Shown in pieces: positions 1 to 8,970 of a DNA stretch of 64,000 bases. The DNA is taken from positions 1,116,001 through 1,180,000 of the forward strand of contig NZ_BMCP01000001.1 of NCBI RefSeq assembly GCF_014635245.1, read 5' to 3'. Source of the stretch: Agaricicola taiwanensis (GTDB taxonomy: Bacteria > Pseudomonadota > Alphaproteobacteria > Rhizobiales > Methylopilaceae). The notes below the pieces were generated by a model. The model worked only from the letters and a program-made list of their open reading frames with translations, made no database searches and had not been told where the DNA came from. The first letter of the stretch is position 1. Each line of letters begins with the position of its first letter. The translations under genes were made by a program, and so were the position numbers.

Positions 1-1
1 G

Positions 2-286
2 GGTGTGGCGAGGCTGGTATGTCACGGCGATCGTCCCGCGCCGGTGCCCTCCGGCGTGGTGGAAGGGCTGTTGAAGCGGCAGAACGAGGAGGGTTTCATC
101 GCCCTCCTGGCGCGGCCGACGTTCACGCCGGGTCAGCCCGTCCGTCTCACGGATGGCGCTTTCGCCGAACAGATCGGGCTCTATGAAGGCATGAGCGATC
201 GCGACCGTGTGACGGTGCTGCTCGATCTTCTCGGCCGCAAGGTTCGAGTGACGGCGGATTCCGATACCATCGAAGCTGCAGGATGA
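2..286 (+). CDS. NusG/RfaH-like transcription antitermination protein, C-terminal part (5' end outside window)
   Basis: The reading frame is open to the left edge, so only about 94 C-terminal residues are seen and the true start lies outside the window. The text GVARLV.HGDRPAPVP followed by FTPGQPVRLTDG matches the join between the NGN domain and the KOW domain of NusG-family proteins, and the final segment is the KOW-type beta barrel. NusG paralogues of the RfaH type bind RNA polymerase and prevent early termination in long surface-polysaccharide operons. A three-gene nucleotide-sugar operon starts 21 bases downstream, so a specialised antiterminator is more likely here than housekeeping NusG, which normally lies beside rplK/rplA. 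The family call is firm; the RfaH-type role is inferred from context. Confidence 0.75.
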   Translation, partial: GVARLVCHGDRPAPVPSGVVEGLLKRQNEEGFIALLARPTFTPGQPVRLTDGAFAEQIGLYEGMSDRDRVTVLLDLLGRKVRVTADSDTIEAAG

Positions 287-307
287 TCTGAAAATGATAG
301 GCCGGCC

Positions 308-1258
308 ATGAGCACAATCCCATCCTTTGCATTGATCGGTGCCGGCGGTTACATCGCGCCGCGTCACATGAAGGCCATCAAGGCTGTCGGCGGAAATATG
401 CGCGTCGCCTTTGATCCCAATGATTCCGTCGGGATCATCGACAGCTATTTTCCGGACGCACATTTCTTCACCGAGTTCGAACGCTTCGACCGCCACATCG
501 ATAAACTGCGCCGGCGAGGCGACGGCATTGAATATATGAGCATCTGCTCGCCCAACTATCTGCACGACGCTCATGCCCGCTTTGCGCTTCGCTCCGGCGC
601 GGATGTGATCTGCGAAAAGCCGCTGGTGCTGAACCCCTGGAACATCGACGGGTTGGCGGAAGTGGAGGCGGGCAGCGGACATCGCATAAACACCATCCTG
701 CAACTGCGCCTGCATCCTGCGATCCTGGCGCTGCGGGAGAAAGTCCAGGCCGAGCCGGACCGCATCCACGATGTGGACCTCAGCTACATCACATCGCGGG
801 GGCGCTGGTATCACATTTCCTGGAAGGGTGATGACGGGAAATCAGGAGGTGTCGCCACCAACATCGGCGTGCACTTCTTCGACATGCTGGGCTTCATCTT
901 CGGCAAGGTCACCCGCAACACCCTTCATTTGCGCTCCGCCGAACGGATGGCGGGCTATCTGGAACTGGAGCGTGCGCGGGTCCGCTGGTTCCTGTCTGTG
1001 GATCGCCACGATCTTCCACAGGGCCTTCCGGAAGCACAGAGCACCTTCCGTTCCATCACCGTCGACGGCGAAGAGATCGAATTTTCCGGCGGCTTCACCG
1101 ATCTTCATACGCTGAGCTATCAGTCGATCCTGAAGGGGGAGGGCTTCGGTCTCGACGAGGTGCGCCCCTCCATCGAGATTGTCTCAGCCCTTCGTACCAT
1201 GGATGTGAAGCCTGACATGGATGAGCGCCACCCCATGGCCGGGCGGCATGCTGCATGA
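308..1258 (+). CDS. wbpB: UDP-GlcNAc-uronate 3-dehydrogenase, WbpB/WlbA type (Gfo/Idh/MocA family)
   Basis: A 316-residue oxidoreductase with an N-terminal Rossmann motif ([11 protein letters not shown], residues 10-20) and the family EKP motif (residues 103-105) that holds the catalytic lysine. NIGVHFFD near residue 190 supplies the usual histidine. WbpB/WlbA enzymes oxidise C3 of UDP-N-acetylglucosaminuronic acid to the 3-keto sugar, which is then transaminated and acetylated. The assignment rests on the overall sequence pattern and on the two coupled genes downstream (WbpD and WbpE types). Its stop overlaps the start of the next gene by four bases (ATGA). The UDP-GlcNAc 6-dehydrogenase (WbpA) that would supply its substrate is not in the window. 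Confidence 0.88.
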   Translation: MSTIPSFALIGAGGYIAPRHMKAIKAVGGNMRVAFDPNDSVGIIDSYFPDAHFFTEFERFDRHIDKLRRRGDGIEYMSICSPNYLHDAHARFALRSGADVICEKPLVLNPWNIDGLAEVEAGSGHRINTILQLRLHPAILALREKVQAEPDRIHDVDLSYITSRGRWYHISWKGDDGKSGGVATNIGVHFFDMLGFIFGKVTRNTLHLRSAERMAGYLELERARVRWFLSVDRHDLPQGLPEAQSTFRSITVDGEEIEFSGGFTDLHTLSYQSILKGEGFGLDEVRPSIEIVSALRTMDVKPDMDERHPMAGRHAA

Positions 1259-1848
1259 ACCCGGAGCTGCGCGAGGACCCTCGGTTTCCGGGCGCACTTA
1301 TTCATGAGAGCGCCTATGTCGATGATCCCGTCACCATTGGTGCAGGGACACGGATCTGGCACTTCAGTCACATCCTTGGGCACGTCAGCATCGGCGAGCG
1401 TTGTTCCATCGGCCAGAACGTGATGATCGGGCCGCGCGTGCGGATAGGGAACGGCTGCAAGATCCAGAACAATGTCTCGCTTTATGAAGGGGTGGAATTG
1501 GAGGACGATGTCTTTTGCGGCCCCAGCGCCGTCTTCACGAATGTGCTAAACCCTCGCGCAGCCGTGGAACGCAAGACCGAATTCCGAAAGAGCCTGCTCC
1601 GCCGCGGCGTGACGATCGGCGCCAATGCCACCATCGTCTGCGGCCACGAGATCGGCGCCTATGCCTTCATCGCCGCGGGGGCGGTGGTAACCGGAGATGT
1701 GCCACCACATGCTCTCATGGCCGGGGTTCCGGCGCGCCGCATCGGCTGGATGAGCCGCGCAGGCGAAAAACTGGGCGCTGATCTAACCTGCCCGCGCGAT
1801 GGCTCCCGCTACCGTGAGACGGCCCATGGGTTGGAGATCGCCGCATGA
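1255..1848 (+). CDS. wbpD: UDP-3-amino-GlcNAcA N-acetyltransferase, WbpD/WlbB type
   Basis: A 197-residue protein built almost entirely of hexapeptide repeats (left-handed beta-helix), for example [21 protein letters not shown] and [11 protein letters not shown]. Family members transfer acetyl from acetyl-CoA to the 3-amino group of UDP-2-acetamido-3-amino-glucuronic acid. The length agrees with WbpD/WlbB proteins of about 190 residues. The ATGA overlap with both neighbours indicates translational coupling within a wbpB-wbpD-wbpE set. The order oxidase, acetyltransferase, aminotransferase is the one seen in Bordetella and Pseudomonas loci. The C-terminal tail carries a cysteine (LTCPRDGS), as is common in this subfamily. 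Confidence 0.87.
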   Translation: MNPELREDPRFPGALIHESAYVDDPVTIGAGTRIWHFSHILGHVSIGERCSIGQNVMIGPRVRIGNGCKIQNNVSLYEGVELEDDVFCGPSAVFTNVLNPRAAVERKTEFRKSLLRRGVTIGANATIVCGHEIGAYAFIAAGAVVTGDVPPHALMAGVPARRIGWMSRAGEKLGADLTCPRDGSRYRETAHGLEIAA

Positions 1849-2966
1849 CCATGGCCTTCATTGATCTCGGCGCGCAGCAGGCACGTCTTCGGCCGGCGCT
1901 CGATGTAGCGATCGCGCGCGTGCTCGATCACGGTGCCTTCATCATGGGTCCTGAAGTTGCGGCCCTGGAGGGGCAGCTGTGTGCGGCCTCGGGCGCGAGT
2001 TCGGCCATTTCCTGCGCCAACGGGACGGATGCGCTGGGCATGGTCTTGATGGCCTGGGGCATAGGTGCTGGCGATGCCGTTTTCGTCCCCGCCTTCACCT
2101 TCGTCGCGACGGCAGAGGTTGTGGCCTGGGTCGGAGCAACGCCGATTTTCGTGGATGTGGATGAAGACAGCTTCACCCTCGACCCCGACAGCCTCAAAGC
2201 AGCCGTTGCTGAGGCGCAGAACCTGGGGCTGCGTCCGAAGGCTGTCATTCCAGTCGATCTTTATGGTCTTCCCGCCGACTATGCCGCGATCGATGCGATC
2301 GCCCGCGAAAACGAGATGAAAGTGCTTGCCGACGCGGCCCAGTCCTATGGAGCGGCGCGCGAGGGGCAAAAGGTCGGAACCTTCGGGGATGCGACGGGGC
2401 TTAGTTTTTTTCCCTCAAAACCCCTCGGCTGTTACGGCGATGGCGGCGCCATCCTCACATCCGATGCCGAACTGGCGGCAACGTTGAAATCCATTCGGGT
2501 GCACGGGCAGGGAACGCATAAATACGATAATGTCCGCATCGGGTTGAACGCACGGCTCGACACCCTGCAGGCAGCCGTACTGCTGGAAAAGATGAAGATT
2601 TTCGATGAGGAGATCATCGCCCGCAACCGTGTCGCCAAGCGCTACTCCGAACTGCTTGATGGACATGTGGCAGTGCCGCCCGTTCCGGAGGGGGTAACCT
2701 CGGTGTGGGCGCAATATACCGTCCGCGTTCCCCGCCGCGACCAGGTTCAAGCGGCATGCAAGGCGGCAGGTATTCCGACGATGGTCTACTATCCCATTCC
2801 CCTCAATCAGCAGACCGGCTACCGGCACTATCCCGTCGCGCCTGGCGGTGTTCCCAACAGTGAGCGTCTCGCCGCAGACGTTCTGAGCCTTCCCATGCAT
2901 CCCTACCTCGACGACGACGCCATAGGCCGGGTGTCGGAGGTTCTCATCAGCGCCTGCAACACCTGA
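1845..2966 (+). CDS. wbpE: UDP-3-keto-GlcNAcA aminotransferase, WbpE/WlbC type (DegT/DnrJ/EryC1 family)
   Basis: A 373-residue PLP-dependent sugar aminotransferase of fold type I. Visible marks are the substrate/PLP segment NGTDAL (residues 60-65), the DAAQSYGA segment (residues 163-170) and the Schiff-base lysine in FFPSKPLG (Lys192). WbpE-type enzymes use glutamate to convert the 3-keto product of WbpB into the 3-amino sugar. The start ATG overlaps the stop of the acetyltransferase (ATGA). Together the three genes give UDP-GlcNAc3NAcA. No 2-epimerase (WbpI) for the manno form is visible. It could act on another 3-keto sugar, but the neighbours make the uronic acid route the best reading. 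Confidence 0.88.
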   Translation: MTMAFIDLGAQQARLRPALDVAIARVLDHGAFIMGPEVAALEGQLCAASGASSAISCANGTDALGMVLMAWGIGAGDAVFVPAFTFVATAEVVAWVGATPIFVDVDEDSFTLDPDSLKAAVAEAQNLGLRPKAVIPVDLYGLPADYAAIDAIARENEMKVLADAAQSYGAAREGQKVGTFGDATGLSFFPSKPLGCYGDGGAILTSDAELAATLKSIRVHGQGTHKYDNVRIGLNARLDTLQAAVLLEKMKIFDEEIIARNRVAKRYSELLDGHVAVPPVPEGVTSVWAQYTVRVPRRDQVQAACKAAGIPTMVYYPIPLNQQTGYRHYPVAPGGVPNSERLAADVLSLPMHPYLDDDAIGRVSEVLISACNT

Positions 2967-2979
2967 CGGAGACATCCCC

Positions 2980-3963
2980 ATGAGCGTCGGACTGCTCGCC
3001 CTTCTGGACGACGTCGCGGCCTTGGCCAAGGTTGCGGCGGCCTCACTCGATGATGTCGCTGGCCAGGCTGCCAAGGCCGGTGCCAAGGCTGCCGGCGTGG
3101 TCATTGACGATGCGGCGGTAACGCCTCGCTATCTCGTGGGTTTCGCCGCGGAGCGTGAGCTGCCGATCGTGTGGCGGATCGCACTCGGTTCACTCAAGAA
3201 CAAGCTGCTTTTCCTTTTGCCGGGCGCGCTGGCGCTGAGCTTTTTTGCTCCCTGGGCCATCACGCCACTTCTCGCCTTGGGTGGCGCGTATCTCTGCTAT
3301 GAGGGGACGGAAAAGGTCTACGAGGCGCTTTTTCCGCATAAGGCGCATGAGCACGAGGCCGAGATCGGCACCGTTGCCCTCAATCCGCAGACGGTCGAGG
3401 ATCAGCGCATCGCCAGCGCGATCAAGACCGATTTTATCCTCTCCGCTGAAATCATGGCCATTACACTGGCGGCCGTGCCGGAGGGAGGATTCTGGACACA
3501 GGCCACGGTGCTCGCGCTGGTGGGCCTCTGCATCACCATCGCGGTCTATGGAGCGGTGGCCGCGATCGTCAAAGCCGATGATGCCGGCGTCGCTCTGGCG
3601 CGCAATCCTTCACAGACGGGCTTTGGTGCGCTGGTGCGGCAGCTTGGCCGGGCGCTCGTTCTGGGAATGCCCATCGTCCTGAAGGTTCTCGCGGTGGTCG
3701 GAACTGCGGCCATGATCTGGGTGGGCGGAGGCATCATCGTCCACACGCTTGAAGTCTATGGAATGGCGGGCATCGCCCATGCCATCCACGATGCCTCGGC
3801 GGCGACCGCCAGCGCTGCCCCCATAATGGGCGGCTTCTTCGGTTGGTTGGTGTCCGCCGCCGGATCGGGAATTGTCGGGCTTTTGGTCGGGGCTCTATTG
3901 ATCCCCATCACGGGCTACTTGCTGGCTCCCGGTTGGAAGCAGTTAAAGTCTCTGCGTGCGTGA
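2980..3963 (+). CDS. DUF808 family inner-membrane protein (YedI type)
   Basis: A 327-residue protein whose start (MSVGLLALLDDVAALAKVAA) and segments such as GSLKNKLLFLLPGALALS are characteristic of the DUF808/YedI family. An alanine-rich N-terminal helix is followed by hydrophobic stretches at roughly residues 72-100, 155-200, 225-255 and 280-315, so a polytopic membrane protein is expected. The biochemical role of the family is not established. It starts 13 bases after wbpE, close enough to be co-transcribed, but it has no obvious link to sugar synthesis. The family call is confident; the function is unknown. Confidence 0.85.
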   Translation: MSVGLLALLDDVAALAKVAAASLDDVAGQAAKAGAKAAGVVIDDAAVTPRYLVGFAAERELPIVWRIALGSLKNKLLFLLPGALALSFFAPWAITPLLALGGAYLCYEGTEKVYEALFPHKAHEHEAEIGTVALNPQTVEDQRIASAIKTDFILSAEIMAITLAAVPEGGFWTQATVLALVGLCITIAVYGAVAAIVKADDAGVALARNPSQTGFGALVRQLGRALVLGMPIVLKVLAVVGTAAMIWVGGGIIVHTLEVYGMAGIAHAIHDASAATASAAPIMGGFFGWLVSAAGSGIVGLLVGALLIPITGYLLAPGWKQLKSLRA

Positions 3964-4086
3964 TCGCAGGCGAGGTCTTCCGCCATTCGCTATTGCGACA
4001 ATGACATGACGTTTCGATGAAACTTCCGAGCTCTCAGCCGCGTTGCCATCAAGAACAAGTAATAACTCCGGCCAGAGGAGATCGGC

Positions 4087-4605
4087 ATGCAGACGCATTC
4101 CCTTTTTGCTGTCTTCGCGGCTGCCGCTGTGTCCGTGGCGGCGATTCCGTTAAAAGCGGCCGAAGAAGACTATATCAATCGCTTCGATGGCTCTTGGTCC
4201 GGTTCCGGCAGCGCGAAACGTCCGCAGGACGACAGCCCCTGGAACATTCGTTGCAGTATGAGCGGCAACAGCGCGCAGCGAAGCATCACGATCGATGGTT
4301 CCTGCCGCGCCGCGGTTATTGTCAGCAGGCCATTTGCCGCGAACATCCGCTATAACCCACGCACCAAACTCTATACCGGCACCTACACCGGGGCGCGTGT
4401 GGGACCGGCAAAGGTCAGCGGCAGGCGGCGCGGTGATGCCGTTGTGATGACGGTGACATGGCCACGGCCGCTCCATGGCGACCGAAAAGCCACTCTGACC
4501 ATCAGGAACAGCGGTAACGGTCAGATGGCCATTACACTCATGGACAATCTGCGGCCCGGCGGCCCCGTTGAGAAAACAACCGACGTGCGGCTGCGCCGGG
4601 GCTAG
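4087..4605 (+). CDS. Hypothetical secreted protein
   Basis: A 172-residue protein with a clear signal peptide (residues 1-24, hydrophobic core FAVFAAAAVSVAAIP, probable cleavage after KAA) and no later membrane segment, so probably periplasmic. A strong ribosome binding site (AGAGGAGAT at 4075-4083) fixes the start. The mature part begins FDGSWSGSGSA, has two cysteines (in NIRCSM and GSCRA) that could form a disulfide, and alternates charged and beta-prone segments. This resembles small secreted proteins common in Hyphomicrobiales with no known function. It stands alone: 123 bases separate it from the gene before and 136 from the gene after. Confidence 0.7.
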   Translation: MQTHSLFAVFAAAAVSVAAIPLKAAEEDYINRFDGSWSGSGSAKRPQDDSPWNIRCSMSGNSAQRSITIDGSCRAAVIVSRPFAANIRYNPRTKLYTGTYTGARVGPAKVSGRRRGDAVVMTVTWPRPLHGDRKATLTIRNSGNGQMAITLMDNLRPGGPVEKTTDVRLRRG

Positions 4606-4741
4606 CTGCAGCGGCCTCGGTGCAGATCCGCCACGCCGTCATTGCGCTCATGCAATGGCGGTGCGGTAGTATTCATCTCCCCGTCCCCTATCTGTGGCTG
4701 AACCCATCACAAAGGCGGGCTTTCGCCCCCGGAGATGAACC

Positions 4742-5362
4742 ATGGCCGTCCAGTCTCTCTTGTCTTTCACCCATCGTTTCGAACCTGCAACCGATGCGAC
4801 GAGGCCGCCGGTGCTGCTCCTTCACGGCACGGGCGGTGATGAAAACGACCTGGTCGATCTCGGTCGCTTCGTAGCACCAGGATCGGCCCTTCTCTCGCCT
4901 CGCGGCAAGGTGCTTGAAAACGGAATGCCGCGCTTCTTCAGGCGTCTGGCAGAAGGCGTTTTCGACGAAGAGGACCTTCGCCATCGCACCCATCAGCTCG
5001 CGGACTTCATCAATGAGGCGCGCGAAGCCTACGAACTTGCCCCTCCCGTTGCGCTCGGGTTCTCCAATGGCGCCAATATAGCAGCCGCTCTGCTGTTGCT
5101 GCGGTCGGACGTCTTGGCCGGAGCAGTGCTGTTCAGGGCCATGTCGCCCTTCGCCGAACCGCCCCAGACGGATCTTTCGGCTAAGCCGGTGTTCCTGTCA
5201 TCGGGAGCCTTGGACCCGCTTATTCCGGCGGCGGATGCCTCTCTCCTTGCCGCCAGTCTCAGCGAGCGCGGCGCGCAGGTTCGCCATCAGGTGGTCCCAA
5301 CCGGGCATAATCTCAGCCAGCCGGACGTAGACATGGCCAAGGCCTGGCTTGCCGATCTTTGA
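4742..5362 (+). CDS. Alpha/beta hydrolase, phospholipase/carboxylesterase family (MhqD-like)
   Basis: A 206-residue serine hydrolase with the early oxyanion segment LLHGTGGDE, the nucleophile elbow GFSNGAN (GxSxG), a catalytic aspartate in GALDPLIP and a C-terminal histidine in TGHNLS. Length and motif order fit the small carboxylesterase family that includes Bacillus MhqD. The next gene encodes a ring-cleaving dioxygenase of MhqO type, and this pair is found together in many bacteria, where it is linked to hydroquinone or quinone detoxification. A GGAGATGAACC site lies just before the ATG. The substrate is not known from sequence; the quinone role is inferred from the pairing. Confidence 0.8.
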   Translation: MAVQSLLSFTHRFEPATDATRPPVLLLHGTGGDENDLVDLGRFVAPGSALLSPRGKVLENGMPRFFRRLAEGVFDEEDLRHRTHQLADFINEAREAYELAPPVALGFSNGANIAAALLLLRSDVLAGAVLFRAMSPFAEPPQTDLSAKPVFLSSGALDPLIPAADASLLAASLSERGAQVRHQVVPTGHNLSQPDVDMAKAWLADL

Positions 5363-5415
5363 ACACTCAACCCCCACATCGGAGGGCGCCTGCCTTCCTG
5401 ATCGGGAGACATGAC

Positions 5416-6351
5416 ATGCAGCTCATTGGAATTCATCATCTGACCGCCGTCACGGCGGACGCGCCCGGCAACCACGCGTTCTACACCAAGGTCCTCGGCC
5501 TTCGCCTGGTCAAGAAGACCGTGAACCAGGACGACGTCAGCGCCTATCATCTGTTCTACGCCGACGGTCTGGCATCACCCGGTTCGGACATCACCTTCTT
5601 TGATTGGCCAGTGGAACGCGAGAGCCGCGGCACGCGGTCGATTTCCCGCACGGCACTGCGCGTCGCGGGCGAGGGTACACTGGCCTATTGGGAGAAACGC
5701 CTTACCGAGGCTGGTGTCCGTCACCACGGCATAACCGAGCGGGACGGGCGTACCGTGCTGGACTTCGAGGATTTCGAAGGCCAGCGCCTGACGCTGGTCG
5801 ACGGCGGCGACGGCGAGGCGCATCCCTGGCACGGCAGTCCGGTGCCGGCCGATCGTCAGATCCGGGGTCTCGGGCCGATCACCATCAGCGTGCCTGACCT
5901 CGGGCCGACGGAAACGGTCCTGACGCGGGTCATGAACATGCGGCGGGTGCGCAGCTATGCTCAGGAAGGTGCCGAGGTGGTCGTCTACGAGATGGGATCG
6001 GGCGGTGCCGCGGCAGAGCTCCATGTGGCCGTTGAACCCGATCTGCCCCAGGCGCAGCAAGGGGCGGGCGGGGTGCACCATGTCGCCTTCCGTATCCCGG
6101 ACGCCGACTATGAAGCCTGGACGGACCGCTTGCGCAGCATCCGCCTGCCCAGCAGTGGCCCGGTTGACCGCTTCTATTTCCGGAGCCTCTACTTCAGGGA
6201 GCCGAACGGCATTCTTTTTGAAATCGCGACCGACGGCCCGGGCTTTGCCAGCGATTCCGAGACGATGGAAACACTGGGTGAGACCCTGGCGCTGCCGCCC
6301 TTCCTGGAGCACCGCCGCGCCGAGATCGAGGCGGGCCTGAAGCCGCTCTGA
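5416..6351 (+). CDS. Ring-cleaving dioxygenase, VOC family (MhqO/MhqA type)
   Basis: About 311 residues made of two vicinal-oxygen-chelate repeats. Metal-ligand positions are visible as His in IGIHHLTAV (start of repeat 1), His in GGVHHVAF (start of repeat 2) and Glu in ILFEIATD. This pattern is typical of the ring-cleaving dioxygenase family paired with MhqD-like esterases. The frame is open from 5359, but the start was placed at 5416 because GGGAGAC precedes that ATG and the conserved domain begins two residues later. The product would open hydroquinone or catechol-like rings using Fe(II). The specific substrate is unknown. Confidence 0.85.
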   Translation: MQLIGIHHLTAVTADAPGNHAFYTKVLGLRLVKKTVNQDDVSAYHLFYADGLASPGSDITFFDWPVERESRGTRSISRTALRVAGEGTLAYWEKRLTEAGVRHHGITERDGRTVLDFEDFEGQRLTLVDGGDGEAHPWHGSPVPADRQIRGLGPITISVPDLGPTETVLTRVMNMRRVRSYAQEGAEVVVYEMGSGGAAAELHVAVEPDLPQAQQGAGGVHHVAFRIPDADYEAWTDRLRSIRLPSSGPVDRFYFRSLYFREPNGILFEIATDGPGFASDSETMETLGETLALPPFLEHRRAEIEAGLKPL

Positions 6352-6361
6352 CGGAAGCTGG

Positions 6362-7891
6362 CTAAGCTGACTTCATTCCAGCGGCGCGGCCAAGACCGGG
6401 CCGCTGGGCATAGCCAGGCGCGGTCTCCACCCCCAGGCTTGGAAGCGCGAGAACGCGCTGTCCGCGAAAATCCGTGTGGCACACCAGAACGCCACGCTCC
6501 TCGATATAATCGAGAAGCCGCCGCACGCGACTGGGTGACTGTGTGCCATAGACCTCGGCCAACTCCGCGTCCGAAGGGCAGGGCGCGCCTGCGATGGCCG
6601 TACGGGCAATGAACAGGAACAGTCCCTGGAGGTCCTCGGGCAATGCGGCGGAGGAGGCCACCGCATTGTCCCAGACGTCACTCGCCAGGATATCCTCGGT
6701 CGCACCAGCTCGGGCAACGGCGAGACGGCGCCTGAAGTCATCGGGGCTGATCTCGCCGCGTCCCATGCGGCGCATCCGGCAGCGCACGGTGAAGTCCTGA
6801 TAGAGCACGGCGTTGGGCCGTGCGCGGGACTCCGGATCGGCGAGCAACTCCTGCAGGATCTCGGCCATGGCGGCTTCGCGCTCCTCCGGCGACAACGGCA
6901 CTTCGGGTTCCACATCCGCCATGGGCGCGGGGGTATAAGCTTCAAGCTGCCGGAAGACCTCGCCTGCCGCAGCCCGTGGCCGGGCGGCACGCGGTGCCGT
7001 CACCAGCGCGGGTTCATTTTCGCCCGGCGTAAAGATGAGCTTGCTTGCATCCTCCGGAAGTTGCTCCGGCAGCGGCAGAAGCTTGGGCGCCCCGCCGCGA
7101 TCGGACGAGGAGACCGATCCGATGACAATGCGCAAGGGGCGCTTCGACAATGCCGGTCCGAGGCCAACGAACTGCCCACGCTCCAGATCCCGGAACATTT
7201 CGGCCTGGCGCCTGTCCATGCCGAGAAGGTCTGCGGCGCGCGCCATGTCGATGTCGAGGAAGGTGCGGCCCATCAGGAAGTTGGAGGCTTCCGCCGCCAC
7301 ATTCTTGGCCAGCTTCGCCAACCGCTGGGTCGCGATGACACCGGCAAGGCCGCGTTTGCGGCCGCGGCACATCAGGTTTGTCATCGCCCCCAGCGACAGG
7401 CGCCGCGCTTCCTCCGAGGCCTCGCCCGCCATGACGGGAGCGAAAAGCTGCGCCTCATCGACCACCACCAGCATGGGATACCAGAGGCTGCGATCGACAT
7501 CGAACAACCCGCCGAGAAAGGCGGCGGTGGCGCGCAGCTGCTCGTCCTGATCAAGCTCTTCCAGGTTCAGCACCACCGAAACCCGGTGTTGGCGCACGCG
7601 CAGCGCGATTCTCTGGAGGTCCGCCTCACCGCAGGTCGCGTCGATCACCACATGGCCGAACTGATCCGCCAGGCTGACGAAGTCACCTTCCGGATCAATC
7701 ACCGCCTGCTGTACAAGGGGCGCGCTCTGCTCCAGCAGGCGCCGCAGAAGGTGGGACTTCCCGGAACCGGAGTTTCCCTGAACCAGCAACCGGGTGGCCA
7801 GCAGCTCGGCAAGATCCATGAAGGCCGACGGGCCGCCTGGGGTCTGCCCCATGTCGATTCCCGTGGTCATGAAGTTGGTCCGCGTCGGCAC
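6362..7891 (-). CDS. HerA-like ATPase (helicase-type ATP-binding protein)
   Basis: A 509-residue P-loop ATPase with Walker A GNSGSGKS (residues 39-46), Walker B MLVVVDEAQLF and a following GRKRGLAGVIATQRLA segment that matches the sensor/arginine region of HerA/FtsK-like ATPases. The C-terminal third has no recognised catalytic motif. It contains a likely winged-helix stretch (LAEVYGTQSPSRVRRLL) that may bind DNA. HerA-like proteins move DNA in repair, packaging or defence contexts, but no NurA nuclease or phage gene lies nearby, so this looks like the stand-alone chromosomal form. A second start at residue 8 (7870) is possible. It is divergent from the carboxypeptidase gene. Confidence 0.75.
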   Translation of the reverse strand: MPTRTNFMTTGIDMGQTPGGPSAFMDLAELLATRLLVQGNSGSGKSHLLRRLLEQSAPLVQQAVIDPEGDFVSLADQFGHVVIDATCGEADLQRIALRVRQHRVSVVLNLEELDQDEQLRATAAFLGGLFDVDRSLWYPMLVVVDEAQLFAPVMAGEASEEARRLSLGAMTNLMCRGRKRGLAGVIATQRLAKLAKNVAAEASNFLMGRTFLDIDMARAADLLGMDRRQAEMFRDLERGQFVGLGPALSKRPLRIVIGSVSSSDRGGAPKLLPLPEQLPEDASKLIFTPGENEPALVTAPRAARPRAAAGEVFRQLEAYTPAPMADVEPEVPLSPEEREAAMAEILQELLADPESRARPNAVLYQDFTVRCRMRRMGRGEISPDDFRRRLAVARAGATEDILASDVWDNAVASSAALPEDLQGLFLFIARTAIAGAPCPSDAELAEVYGTQSPSRVRRLLDYIEERGVLVCHTDFRGQRVLALPSLGVETAPGYAQRPGLGRAAGMKSA

Positions 7892-8053
7892 ATGGCGCGG
7901 CTTTTACCATGGCGGCACACCTGCCGCTCCGCCCCTGTGCCCTCAGTCCACAGCTATCCTGGCCCTGGCGGCCACTTCGCCGGTGGCAAAATCGTCAAAG
8001 CCAAGCCATAACAGCAAGCGATATTCAGCCTCGGTTCCTCATCGGAGTTCTGC

Positions 8054-8926
8054 GTGTTCAGTCACAAGGTACGCCGCTTGCCCCGCATTGCCGCGGCGGG
8101 GCTGATCGCCATGGCGCTGGCGGCATGCCAGTCGTCCCCCCGGCCCGAAGTTCAAGCCGCAACGCCGGTTCTTGCGCCGATCGCACCCATTCTTGGGGCC
8201 GCCGAGGAGCGTGGCCATTCCGTCCTTGTCGTGGACGCCGGCTCTGGCGCCGTTCTTCATGAAGTCAATGCCGAAGCGTTGCGCTATCCGGCATCGCTGA
8301 CCAAGATGATGGTGCTCTACATGGCGTTCGAGGACATCGCAGCCGGAAAACTGTCGCTGGGCGATGCCATGGTCGTGTCGCCTGAAGCGGCATCGCGACC
8401 ACCGGCCCGTCTTGGATTGAAAGCGGGGTCGATGATCACCGTGCGCGATGCCGTTACAGCGCTCGCGGTCAAGTCGGCCAACGATGTCGCCGTGGTCATG
8501 GCCGAGCATCTTGCCGGGTCCGAGGGCCTCTTCGCCTCGCGCATGACCCAGAAGGCACGTCAGCTTGGTATGACCCGAACCCGCTTTGTCAATGCATCGG
8601 GGCTGCCCGATCCGAACCAGGTGACCACCGCACGGGATATGGCCATTCTCGGCCGCGCCTTGAAAATGCGATTCCCGCAATATGCATCAGCCTTCCGGAC
8701 ACGCGAATTCGTCTATGGCGGCAAACGCTATGAAGCGACCAACAAGCTTCTGGGCACCGTGCCGGGGGTTGATGGCATCAAGACGGGATATATCCGTCTT
8801 GCAGGCTACAACATCGTCGCCTCGGCACGGCGCGGAGGCCGTCAGTTGATTGTGGTGGTGATGGGGGGCGACAGCCAACGAGCCCGCGATCTCGAGGTGG
8901 CGTCGCTGATGGAGCAATATTTTTGA
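8054..8926 (+). CDS. D-alanyl-D-alanine carboxypeptidase (peptidase S11), probable lipoprotein
   Basis: A 290-residue penicillin-binding protein of the low-molecular-mass S11 class. Catalytic motifs are SLTK (Ser81, Lys84), SAN in VKSANDVA and KTG in GIKTGY. The N-terminus has a lipobox ending LAAC (Cys25), so lipid anchoring in the periplasm is likely. The usual C-terminal amphipathic anchor of DacA/DacC is absent, in keeping with a lipoprotein or soluble form. The enzyme trims the terminal D-Ala from peptidoglycan side chains. The start codon is GTG. The gene is followed by a strong hairpin and converges on the binding-protein gene. Confidence 0.87.
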   Translation: MFSHKVRRLPRIAAAGLIAMALAACQSSPRPEVQAATPVLAPIAPILGAAEERGHSVLVVDAGSGAVLHEVNAEALRYPASLTKMMVLYMAFEDIAAGKLSLGDAMVVSPEAASRPPARLGLKAGSMITVRDAVTALAVKSANDVAVVMAEHLAGSEGLFASRMTQKARQLGMTRTRFVNASGLPDPNQVTTARDMAILGRALKMRFPQYASAFRTREFVYGGKRYEATNKLLGTVPGVDGIKTGYIRLAGYNIVASARRGGRQLIVVVMGGDSQRARDLEVASLMEQYF

Positions 8927-8933
8927 AGAGGTT

Positions 8934-8963
8934 GGCCTGACGATGCGATCGCGCCGTCAGGCC
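8934..8963. terminator. Bidirectional hairpin terminator between convergent genes
   Basis: A perfect 9-base inverted repeat (GGCCTGACG / CGTCAGGCC) with a 12-base loop. T-rich sequence follows on the plus strand (GGTTTTATTT) and, on the minus strand, after a short CT-rich gap (CTCTTCAAAAA is the reverse reading). It lies in the 44-base gap between the carboxypeptidase and the convergent solute-binding protein gene, so it can serve both. The loop is longer than usual for an intrinsic terminator. Confidence 0.7.
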
Positions 8964-8970
8964 AGCGGTT

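Noticed and set aside
4620-4874. An 84-codon plus-strand frame before and across the esterase start
   Set aside because: It overlaps the well-supported esterase in another frame and has no family resemblance.
6362-7891. Defence or phage role for the HerA-like ATPase
   Set aside because: No NurA, Sir2, nuclease or phage gene lies beside it; neighbours are ordinary chromosomal genes.
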